Below, piece by piece: positions 8,505 through 16,137 of a DNA stretch of 64,000 nt. Each line of letters begins with the position of its first letter. Position 1 is the first letter of the stretch. Below the pieces are notes generated by a model that did not search any database, had not been told where the DNA came from, and saw only the letters and a list, made by a program, of their open reading frames with translations. Source of the stretch: Chitinivorax sp. B (GTDB taxonomy: Bacteria; Pseudomonadota; Gammaproteobacteria; Burkholderiales; SCOH01); contig NZ_SCOH01000019.1 of the NCBI RefSeq assembly GCF_005503445.1, positions 1 to 64,000 on the forward strand, written 5' to 3'. The translations under genes were made by a program, and so were the position numbers.

Positions 8505-9216
8505 GAGCAGAGACGGGCACGATAGTGACGCGACGATCCCGATAGCGCTTTTGCGGGCCAAATTGCAACGGCACATCGTTGACCGTGAGCACTTCACCTT
8601 CGTGCTCACCTTGGCGCACCATAAAGCTGGCTACCCTACCTTTGTTGGTGGCAAGGTCAGCAGCAATGCCCAGGGCGGTATCTGCATCCGGGTATTGCCC
8701 TTGAAAAACCAGTTCGGTCGGTACGCAGGACTTTCGACCCAAATAGAGATCCCACACCGGTTGCTGCAAAGCACGGGTGATGGCGTCTGCATCCACGGCT
8801 GGCACTTGCAGTGCAACGGCAAAGGCAACATCTTGCAGATAGTAGCGATAGGTCATTTTGGTACCGCCACCCACAGCCTTTTTGCCATCATTGGTTTTGG
8901 GGATGAGCAACGTTTGCCACGGATCGCTGTCGTCATAACCACTACCCACCATATGAAAGTCCCGCAATAGGGGCTGACGGGTGCTGGTATGGCCGTCGGC
9001 ATCTTGCGGTGCATAGGCGACAAGCTGCATATCCAGGTCCGCCAAACGCGAGAGCAGTTCGTGCTGTTCCCCCCCCGCGCCGAGTGCACAACACACTAAC
9101 CCCAATACACCCGACTTGGTGGGAAATGCCAGTGTGTCGCGTCGACCAAAACGTGAATCGTGTCCCCAAGCCTGTAGTGGGCCTTCCAGCCACAACAACA
9201 GATACGGATTATTCAT
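8497..9216 (-). CDS. cas5e: Cascade subunit Cas5e (CasD)
   Basis: This 239-residue RAMP protein has the family N-terminus (LLLWLEGPLQAWGHDSRFG, then RRDTLAFPTKSGVLGLV) and the later YYLQDVAFAVAL and LYLGRKSCVPTE segments. Cas5e caps the 5' handle of the crRNA in Cascade and contacts the Cse1 subunit. It begins 7 bases after the cas7e stop and ends inside the cas1 start, so it is translationally tied to both. Confidence 0.93.
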   Translation of the reverse strand: MNNPYLLLWLEGPLQAWGHDSRFGRRDTLAFPTKSGVLGLVCCALGAGGEQHELLSRLADLDMQLVAYAPQDADGHTSTRQPLLRDFHMVGSGYDDSDPWQTLLIPKTNDGKKAVGGGTKMTYRYYLQDVAFAVALQVPAVDADAITRALQQPVWDLYLGRKSCVPTELVFQGQYPDADTALGIAADLATNKGRVASFMVRQGEHEGEVLTVNDVPLQFGPQKRYRDRRVTIVPVSAHG

Positions 9217-9223
9217 GCTGGCC

Positions 9224-10246
9224 TCACTCTATGTGACTTTGCAGGCGGGTAATCAGGTCATCAATGCTAAAGTCCGCATTCTCGCCCCACTCATAATCCC
9301 CTTGCTTGCCAAACAAGCTGCCGACGAGCTTTTCTTTTTTGCCCAGATAGGTTTTCAGCTCGTTAATACTGGGCTGTAGGTAGCCACCACCCTCAGCCCT
9401 GACCGCAGTTTCAAACGGTACTTGTAACCGTTGGCCACGGCGCACCAGCACTTTGGCAAACTCCCATGGCGAAGCACCAGACTGTGTCGTCTGACGTGCC
9501 GATGGAACAGCAACGAACAAGGCTTGGGTAAAGGCGGCGACTGCTGCTTTGAGATCGTCTGTGCCCAAGACTTGGGCCAATTGCCCCAAATCCAGACTGA
9601 TGTAACGATAATAAGTAGCCGAATTGAATTCCAAGCTACCCATGTGGGTAGATCCGGGCTCGTCCTGTAGATCGTCCAATGCAGTGAAGAATTCGACCTC
9701 ATTGCTGACTTTGTGGGTGGAAACTGCATGAGCAAAGCTGGCAGCGGCTTCGACGTTCATGTCCGATGCCTTGGCAACCATGCGGCCGAACAGGGCGATA
9801 TCCAGTGCATCCAACCCCGGATTCACCGCTTTTTTGGCGACCTTACCCAGTTCTTTCTCTTTAATAGCCGCTACATCAAAACCCTGCTCGCGGGCATAGG
9901 TTGCAAGCACATCCGATTCACTGTCACTGATGAACAACAGGGTGTCATCACTGAGTACCGAGGCGATTTTCTCAGCGCAGGCCTGGGCAGCGCTCTCGTT
10001 TGCGCCGGCACGTAAAAGCGCGCTATGCAGCAGCTCGGAGACCTTCTTGGTACGTACCCCCAGCTTGATTCCAAAATCCTGCAGTGCCAAGCGCACTTGC
10101 CGCTTCCAGCACTGCGAACTGACCCGTGCGCGAACAGTTCCGCCAACGACTGCAGTTTTGGGCGCACCAACATCATCGCGGTTGAGGCAGGTAACGGGGA
10201 ATGATTGCAGGATGTGGTATTCAATACGAATTGGGGCTTGGATCAT
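9224..10246 (-). CDS. cas7e: Cascade backbone subunit Cas7e (CasC)
   Basis: This 340-residue protein opens with IRIEYHILQSFPVTCLNRDD, then VGAPKTAVVGGTVRARVSSQ and WKRQVRLAL, the CasC/Cse4 signature. Six copies normally form the helical backbone that holds the crRNA spacer. A good Shine-Dalgarno (AGAAGGAAG) precedes ATG 10246. It lies 12 bases after cas6e, whereas in E. coli it directly follows cse2. Confidence 0.93.
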   Translation of the reverse strand: MIQAPIRIEYHILQSFPVTCLNRDDVGAPKTAVVGGTVRARVSSQCWKRQVRLALQDFGIKLGVRTKKVSELLHSALLRAGANESAAQACAEKIASVLSDDTLLFISDSESDVLATYAREQGFDVAAIKEKELGKVAKKAVNPGLDALDIALFGRMVAKASDMNVEAAASFAHAVSTHKVSNEVEFFTALDDLQDEPGSTHMGSLEFNSATYYRYISLDLGQLAQVLGTDDLKAAVAAFTQALFVAVPSARQTTQSGASPWEFAKVLVRRGQRLQVPFETAVRAEGGGYLQPSINELKTYLGKKEKLVGSLFGKQGDYEWGENADFSIDDLITRLQSHIE

Positions 10247-10258
10247 TGTGACTTCCTT

Positions 10259-10912
10259 CTAATGAGATGAAATGAATTGGGTCAAAGGTACAATCTGCAT
10301 GAGGCCACAACCGAAAGCACGCCCCCGACCAATGCCACTGGCAAAGCTATCGCGAAAAAGTACCGGGTCAGCAACACTTAGCACACCGGTAAGGTGGGCT
10401 TGGGCCAAGGTGATGTCACGTTGTGCCTTATCCTGGAAACGCAGTACATTCACCTGTTCTACTTGCAGTTGCTGTGGATCTACTGAAAACCCCCAGCTTG
10501 CTTCGGCACGTGCCATAAACCAATCAGCAATTGCATCGCGACCGCGTACAGCCAACAATTTCTTGCTCGTGTTGTCTCGTCGGGTGGGATTGATGATGAG
10601 TTTGAAGCGGTAAAGTCGGTGATCCAGAAACCCTTCAGGAATGGTTCGGGTTTGCACCTGACCGTACTGCCCAGCTACGCACATGGCGGGGGGGCGGTCT
10701 GATAACAGCAATACCTTACGCCCGGTTGCATCACCCCCTAGGTCGGCAAACTGAATGCCGCTCGCCTCGCTGACCTGTTTTTCCTCTGTGCTACGCACAT
10801 CGGGAAACAAGCTATACACGACACGGTGCACTGAATAGGGATCTGTCAGGCGCAATGCTTGACAATCTCGCCGGGAAAGCTGCAATACACTGGCAAACAA
10901 AGAGTTATTCAT
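10259..10912 (-). CDS. cas6e: crRNA-processing endoribonuclease Cas6e (CasE)
   Basis: The 217-residue protein starts at ATG 10912, preceded by GAGGAGAAGGT; the extra 14 codons upstream overlap cse2 and lack a ribosome site. It has the CasE N-terminus with DPYSVHRVVYSLFPDV, where the histidine is a likely catalytic residue, and the glycine-rich RNA-binding end GIGRGRAFGCGLMQIVPL. Cas6e cuts the repeat hairpin and stays bound as a Cascade subunit. It overlaps cse2 by ATGA. Its position between cse2 and cas7e differs from the E. coli order, where it is last. Confidence 0.92.
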   Translation of the reverse strand: MNNSLFASVLQLSRRDCQALRLTDPYSVHRVVYSLFPDVRSTEEKQVSEASGIQFADLGGDATGRKVLLLSDRPPAMCVAGQYGQVQTRTIPEGFLDHRLYRFKLIINPTRRDNTSKKLLAVRGRDAIADWFMARAEASWGFSVDPQQLQVEQVNVLRFQDKAQRDITLAQAHLTGVLSVADPVLFRDSFASGIGRGRAFGCGLMQIVPLTQFISSH

Positions 10913-11427
10913 ACCTTCTCCTCGTTTGGTTGTCCATAGAACTCCTGAGCCCATTGCGCCTTGACGCGCTGACTATCCCGACCAAACCGCAGTAATTGCC
11001 CCAGTAGTCGAACATAATCAAGCGGCTGCCCTGCTTTACTGTCGATCAACGATAATTGGCTACGCAAGATACGGCAAAGCTCTGCGCTGTCATCACAAGC
11101 CAGTAAGCGACGTAGGCGAGCTTTGGCTTGGTCACTTTCCCGTCCATCGTCGTAGCAAGCCGCAATCGCGCGACCGAGTGACAAACTGCCATTGAGTGGA
11201 ATTTTGGCGCGAGCCATGCTGGCAGCTACCAATTGATAAGCCTGACGTGGGTGGTCAAATTCCAGCGGGATGCCAAACGATGCCAACAACTCCCAGCTTT
11301 GGTACTCAGTCGCCGGATTGTCGGCACGGCGCAGACGGGCTGCAAAACCCTTGTCGATCTGACAACGTGACAATACATAATCAATAAAACGACTTGTCTT
11401 ATCAGACTGGCCAGTTGTCTCGCTCAT
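10909..11427 (-). CDS. cse2: Cascade small subunit Cse2 (CasB)
   Basis: This 172-residue protein starts at ATG 11427 (MSETTGQSDK) behind an AGGAGG site. It is helical and arginine-rich, with the family segments LGRAIAACYDDGRESDQAKARLRRLLACDD and LLRFGRDSQRVKAQWAQEFY, the latter close to the family C-terminus. Two copies stabilise the R-loop in Cascade. Its start overlaps the cse1 stop as ATGA and its stop overlaps the cas6e start as ATGA, so the three are coupled. Confidence 0.9.
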   Translation of the reverse strand: MSETTGQSDKTSRFIDYVLSRCQIDKGFAARLRRADNPATEYQSWELLASFGIPLEFDHPRQAYQLVAASMARAKIPLNGSLSLGRAIAACYDDGRESDQAKARLRRLLACDDSAELCRILRSQLSLIDSKAGQPLDYVRLLGQLLRFGRDSQRVKAQWAQEFYGQPNEEKV

Positions 11428-12920
11428 GAAGCCTCCTGTTGCAAATATTTGTTGAGATTGGGACGGCTTTGAGCCCAAGCATCTAGTTGCCGGGCAGTTT
11501 GATTAGGGCATTGACGATCAAAGGCCTGGTGGACATTGGTCGCGAAGCGTCGGCGCAGCACTTGGCGTGACGCAAAGTTTTCTTCACCACTCGCGCAGGC
11601 ATTGAACAACCCCTGCGCATCGCGCTCACACAGCTGCCAAAAGCTAGCCGTGGCCTGTTCAGCCAACTGTTTGCCATCCATCAGCTGAGCTTTGTAATAG
11701 CCCATCACACAGCCATAAAGCTGCTTGGCCAAATGATTCAGGCTCTCCATTTCACGACTGACTTGGCTAAACCAAATGTCACCTAACGTTGCTGAATATA
11801 GCCAGACCGTGGAATCGACGTAATCGTCGTCACCCGAAGGATACTGTTCTCCAGCATTACTGCTCACGCGTAAACCGCCTGACCATACCGCAAAGCAATC
11901 CGTACTACGCGTTGCCCGACGGGTGGCAATTTGTAATTGCAAACAGTCGAATCCATTCTGTTGTGTATCCAGGAAGCCCAGCAAACTGGTGAGTTCACGC
12001 CAGGGGCGTCGCGCTGGATTAACCCACAGTACTTTGGGCTCCTTGCCTCGTCGGTCAATCGCAATGCTTGGGTCAAGGCCACCTGCCTTGTAGTCAGGGT
12101 GGGCAATTCCCTCGCTGTAATGCAACCCTTCGTCAGCCAGCAAGCAGAAACGCGAGAGCGGTATTAAACGCCCGACAAGTGTCGTTTTATGGGCTCGGGC
12201 TGTAGCGCAATCCTCCCCTAGTGGCATGCCTTCCCATGGTGGTCGCCCCACGCCACCTGGAAACAGTGCGCTACCGCGGATATCCTCTTGAGTCAGCAGA
12301 TTGAGACGTAGCGTTTGTCGCAGAGAGATACCCAATACAAAATTGTGCAATAAACCCATAAAACCAACAGACGGCCCAGGCTTACCGGTGGCGGGCTTAC
12401 CCTTATCATTCGTTTTGCCTGGATAACCGGGGGTCAGGACCACACTGTTGTCGGTTTTTTTACCCCCCAAGGCAAACCCCATTTGCACCAGCAACAGTAA
12501 TGCCTTGTCGCCATCATCAAGCTGCCCTTCGCGCTGGCTTTGTGTCAGTACGGTGGTATTACCTGTAGACACCTCTGGCAGCACAGTACCAAAGCTTTTG
12601 CGCTCAGCATGAGCGATGGCCGGCATCTGCAGGAATGGCATATCCCCATAGAGATAGAATCGGTCATGCCACTGGCGCAGATAAGCTAAACAACTGCCCG
12701 CCAAGTCATTTTCACTCATCACTTGCCAGCCGATATCGTCATCCGGCGTGGTCGCCGCTTGAGCAATGGCCAGTAATAACTTCATCACTGCGATTTTTTG
12801 CACCGGGTTACCACCGAGTGCCCGGTAACTAGCGCTGCCAAACAATTGCGCCAAGCTGACTCGCCCAATATCGGCCACGGGCAGCCATGGCTCGTCAATC
12901 AAATTGAAACGGTTTTCCAT
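11424..12920 (-). CDS. cse1: Cascade large subunit Cse1 (CasA/Cas8e)
   Basis: This 498-residue protein begins NRFNLIDEPWLPVADIGRVS, the typical CasA N-terminus, followed by GGNPVQKIAVMKLLLAIAQ and a central LLHNFVLGISLRQTLRLNLL region. Cse1 recognises the PAM, seeds R-loop formation and recruits Cas3. Its length is close to E. coli CasA (502). It starts 13 bases after the cas3 stop and ends in an ATGA overlap with cse2. Confidence 0.93.
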   Translation of the reverse strand: MENRFNLIDEPWLPVADIGRVSLAQLFGSASYRALGGNPVQKIAVMKLLLAIAQAATTPDDDIGWQVMSENDLAGSCLAYLRQWHDRFYLYGDMPFLQMPAIAHAERKSFGTVLPEVSTGNTTVLTQSQREGQLDDGDKALLLLVQMGFALGGKKTDNSVVLTPGYPGKTNDKGKPATGKPGPSVGFMGLLHNFVLGISLRQTLRLNLLTQEDIRGSALFPGGVGRPPWEGMPLGEDCATARAHKTTLVGRLIPLSRFCLLADEGLHYSEGIAHPDYKAGGLDPSIAIDRRGKEPKVLWVNPARRPWRELTSLLGFLDTQQNGFDCLQLQIATRRATRSTDCFAVWSGGLRVSSNAGEQYPSGDDDYVDSTVWLYSATLGDIWFSQVSREMESLNHLAKQLYGCVMGYYKAQLMDGKQLAEQATASFWQLCERDAQGLFNACASGEENFASRQVLRRRFATNVHQAFDRQCPNQTARQLDAWAQSRPNLNKYLQQEAS

Positions 12921-12933
12921 GATTTAATCCTTA

Positions 12934-15636
12934 TTACGTAATACGCTGATAACCCAAATCATCTCGATAACGATACTGGCGTACGCCAGGGAAGGCTTGT
13001 CCATCCAAGGTACAAATACCATCCAGGTCATCGACCAATGCCACTCGCAACAAGGCATCTTCAAACTCAGGGTCACCTAGATAAAAAACATGGTGCAGAC
13101 CCAGTGCTTCCAGTTTCTGCCGATCACAAGCCGGTGGAGCGGCATTTGGCCGTAAACTGAGTAACTCGTGCTGCAAGCAGATGCTCAATTGGCGCCAGTC
13201 TGCCAGTGCAAGTTGATGGCGGCGTTGAGGTAGCTCAACAACACTGCCATCAAGCAGCGTCAACCTGGTCATGGGCTGTCCAGGTATCATTCTGATACCG
13301 CGCAATAACAGCGTATCCAGAGCATCCTGCTCGCTGTAACGGGTTTGTACTGCTACATCGGATTCGACATTCCCTGTTGTCGCGAGTGTGGCCTGGGCAA
13401 GTCGCTGCAAATCCTGCCGCCCAAGTCGACGTTGTGTACCCCGCCGGGTACTGTGCTCCAGCTCATACAGCCATCGTGCCATATCGCCGGTTTCTTCCTT
13501 TAATGCGTAAGTTGCTTCAATCAGACTTCGAATGTCATCTGGCAAGGTAATCGCCGTCAGCGATTGCCAGCATTGCAAGCTACGGCACAGCACATAAGGG
13601 CTATACACTGCAGCGCTATCGCCAAAGGCCATCTGTGGGTTGGCGATGGCATCAGGTAGAACTGGGGTAAGCAACCAAGCTTCCGGACGCGTATCAAAAG
13701 GACGCGGTGTGTCATCGTGTCGCCATAGGCGACCCAACCGTTGCAACAGCATGTCGGTGGGGGCAAAACGGGTAATCAGGAAATCAGCGTCGATATCTAG
13801 GGATTGCTCCAGCACTTGGGTGCCAACCAAGATTCGCCCGTGTAAGCGACGTTGCGGCCAGCCTGCTTTACCGAAAAGGCCTACCCACTTATCCTCATTT
13901 TGCTGCCGGTGCGTATGAGTAAAGCGAGCATGCAACAGACCGCATTCCAGTCCAAGTGCTGCCGCGTGCACCGCCAACGTTTGATAAATAGTCTGGGCAT
14001 CGGCTACAGTGTTTTCCACCCACAGTACCTGTTGGCCCAGTTCAGCTCGTGAAAGGGCTTCATCCAGTGCAACCTTATCTTGTTGTTGCAGGCAGAGACT
14101 GATTCGACGTGGTAACGGCGGTACCGTTGGAATTTCGGTGAGTATCTTGGCACTACGGGGTATTGCAGAGATCAGCGGGTAGTCCTGCCGATCAACTTTA
14201 GTGCCGATCAACTGCTCACGACGTGCTTGCGCCAATGTGGCACTGAGAATAATGACGGTGCAACCCAGCTCACGTAGCAGCGTGACTAGGGCATCAAGGA
14301 TGGTTCCCGTGTAGATATCATAACTGTGTACCTCATCCAGAATCACGACCTTACCGGCGAGGCCAAATGCCCGTACAAACCCATGCTTGACGTTCATCGC
14401 CGCCATTAATGCCTGATCAACTGTCCCTACCGCAAAAGGTGCTAAGAGTCCGCGTTTGGCATGATGGAACCAGGCACCACCGGGCCGACCCTCTTCACCC
14501 ATGGCCGCTTGCATCAACCAAGCCCGACCATGTACCAGCAGCCCTTGGCGATGTCGGCAGTCTGGCTGAAGAATTGCCTCCAGAAACGGAATGAAACGCT
14601 CATACAATTTGTTGGAAGTCAGCTGGGTAGGCAGTGCAAAGTAAATACCGCAGGCCTTTCCCGATATCAGCATTTGGTACGCGGCATACAAAGCAGCCTC
14701 TGTTTTGCCTTGACCCATCGGCGCTTCCAGCACGTAAACACCGGGCTCGGTAATGCTGTCAATAAATGCCTGTTGCAGCGGTCGTGCATTAAAGCCAAAG
14801 ATGTCAACAAAACGTAATTCATTCCGAAGCTTGGGGGGGACAAATCCTGCTTCATCCAATGCCCGTGCAATCAAGGGTTGCCAATCTTGATCCGGATCTT
14901 CGAACAGGCTGCCAGAACCAATCCAGTCCGCTACGCTGGTCAACCCCGCAAGCAGCCGCGCCTGTGAGGGGTGATCCAGTTGAGGCCAATCCAATCCCAA
15001 TGCCGATTTGAGCTCGGCCACTAAATGTGCGCGCTCGGCTTGCCAGTTTTGTCCGCCGAACATTTCACAATCGGCTCGGTAAGTATCCGCCTTGGGACGA
15101 AAACCATGGTGTTGGCCCAATGCCTCTGCCAGCAAACGACTTGCCCCAATCGCCTCAGCCGCAACCTGACTGACACCGGCATGTCCTCCCCATTGCTTTT
15201 CCAATTCTGGAGAGACACCCGGTAACGGGAGCAACTTACTGCTCTTACTCGCTCGCCGTAGCTTTTCGTAAAAGGTTGGGCTCACCTTTCCAATATCGTG
15301 ACAAGCCGCGACCAACGGTGCCCCGCTGGGGTACAGCTGTTGTAAGGTGTGGGGGAATCGAACTAGCAGTGCTTTGGCAACCTCGCCAACAATCCGGCAA
15401 TGGGTGAAAACATCACGTCCAAGCATGACGCTACCATCTTGAGCAGAGTAAGTTTTAGCCGGGCAGAGCCGAAAAGAAACTGCTGTGGGCAGTTGGGAAG
15501 AGGTTGTCAATGGTGGGCGCGGCACGAAATTCTTTCGATGAGAGTAGGTCGGTTCAGCTCGCCTTCTTAAATCGCTTGACGAGCGAGCATGCCCTGCATG
15601 CTCTTTGTAGCCCTGGTCAGCAAGCGTCGTCAACAC
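12934..15636 (-). CDS. cas3: CRISPR helicase-nuclease Cas3 (I-E)
   Basis: The open frame gives 900 residues. An HD nuclease comes first (FTHCRIVGEVAK, CHDIGKVSP, GGHAGVSQVAAEA, ALGQHHG), then a superfamily 2 helicase with Walker A GQGKTEAALY near residue 300, DEVH box ILDEVHSYD, SATLAQ, and motif VI RLGRLWRHD. Cas3 is recruited by Cascade to unwind and degrade the target DNA. The start is uncertain: family-like sequence begins at about residue 58 (CPAKTYSAQDGS), the next ATG is 15426 (residue 71), and GTG or TTG codons at 15525 and 15510 are alternatives. It is transcribed away from array 2, first gene of the operon. Confidence 0.9.
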   Translation of the reverse strand: MLTTLADQGYKEHAGHARSSSDLRRRAEPTYSHRKNFVPRPPLTTSSQLPTAVSFRLCPAKTYSAQDGSVMLGRDVFTHCRIVGEVAKALLVRFPHTLQQLYPSGAPLVAACHDIGKVSPTFYEKLRRASKSSKLLPLPGVSPELEKQWGGHAGVSQVAAEAIGASRLLAEALGQHHGFRPKADTYRADCEMFGGQNWQAERAHLVAELKSALGLDWPQLDHPSQARLLAGLTSVADWIGSGSLFEDPDQDWQPLIARALDEAGFVPPKLRNELRFVDIFGFNARPLQQAFIDSITEPGVYVLEAPMGQGKTEAALYAAYQMLISGKACGIYFALPTQLTSNKLYERFIPFLEAILQPDCRHRQGLLVHGRAWLMQAAMGEEGRPGGAWFHHAKRGLLAPFAVGTVDQALMAAMNVKHGFVRAFGLAGKVVILDEVHSYDIYTGTILDALVTLLRELGCTVIILSATLAQARREQLIGTKVDRQDYPLISAIPRSAKILTEIPTVPPLPRRISLCLQQQDKVALDEALSRAELGQQVLWVENTVADAQTIYQTLAVHAAALGLECGLLHARFTHTHRQQNEDKWVGLFGKAGWPQRRLHGRILVGTQVLEQSLDIDADFLITRFAPTDMLLQRLGRLWRHDDTPRPFDTRPEAWLLTPVLPDAIANPQMAFGDSAAVYSPYVLCRSLQCWQSLTAITLPDDIRSLIEATYALKEETGDMARWLYELEHSTRRGTQRRLGRQDLQRLAQATLATTGNVESDVAVQTRYSEQDALDTLLLRGIRMIPGQPMTRLTLLDGSVVELPQRRHQLALADWRQLSICLQHELLSLRPNAAPPACDRQKLEALGLHHVFYLGDPEFEDALLRVALVDDLDGICTLDGQAFPGVRQYRYRDDLGYQRIT

Positions 15637-15706
15637 GACTTGCTATCCGTCACATTTCCCTTACTTGCAACCTACACATATTCCAATTTTTACCCCGAAA
15701 CCTTGT

Positions 15707-15804
15707 AACCGTGGAAGTCAAGTTACTGCCATTTCATTACCTTTGTTTTTAAAGGAATAAAAGTAAAATAGAAGGGAGGTGGCAAGGCAAAGGCTTCCAC
15801 GGTT
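15707..15804. repeat. Inverted repeat in CRISPR-cas regulatory region
   Basis: AACCGTGGAAG at 15707-15717 is exactly complementary to CTTCCACGGTT at 15794-15804, 76 bases apart. A further partial copy, CTTCCACG, is at 15900-15907. It is a candidate binding site for a cas operon regulator, or it may loop the promoter. Confidence 0.5.
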
Positions 15805-15880
15805 AAAAATGGCAAGTCATGAAGAAGTGGGGACAAACCGTAGAATTTCACACCCAAGCCGTGAAATTGTTATGATAAAA

Positions 15881-15893
15881 AATCAATAAGTTA
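15881..15893 (+). promoter_or_regulatory. IHF consensus match
   Basis: AATCAATAAGTTA matches WATCAANNNNTTR at every defined position. IHF bends I-E leaders in E. coli during spacer integration, but there the site is close to the first repeat. Here it is about 245 bases away, so a role in the cas3 promoter is equally possible. Confidence 0.4.
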
Positions 15894-16137
15894 GATTGGC
15901 TTCCACGCTTTCCCACGGTTTTTTCTACTTGCTCAATCACGGTACTTTTGCCGGGCTTGGCTGACCTGACGCAAAATTGGCTTTACGTTGTCATAATTTG
16001 GGGGTTTTGGCTTCGATTGATTCGGTCGCTTATACGTGGCTGACCAACAAAGGGCTTTAGTAGATTGCAGATACCCTGATATCCTCAAAACCTACTACAT
16101 ATAGGTAATTCATGTTTTGAGATTGCCAAATGTTGGT

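Larger units (their letters stand above)
15637..16137. promoter_or_regulatory. Divergent leader/promoter region between cas3 and array 2
   Basis: This is a 500-base AT-rich non-coding stretch. It must hold the cas operon promoter (minus strand) and the leader of array 2 (plus strand). The final 26 bases before the first repeat show ATGTTTT, 14 bases, TTGGT, as in array 1. It also contains inverted repeats and an IHF-like site, listed separately. No coding frame is credible. Confidence 0.75.
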
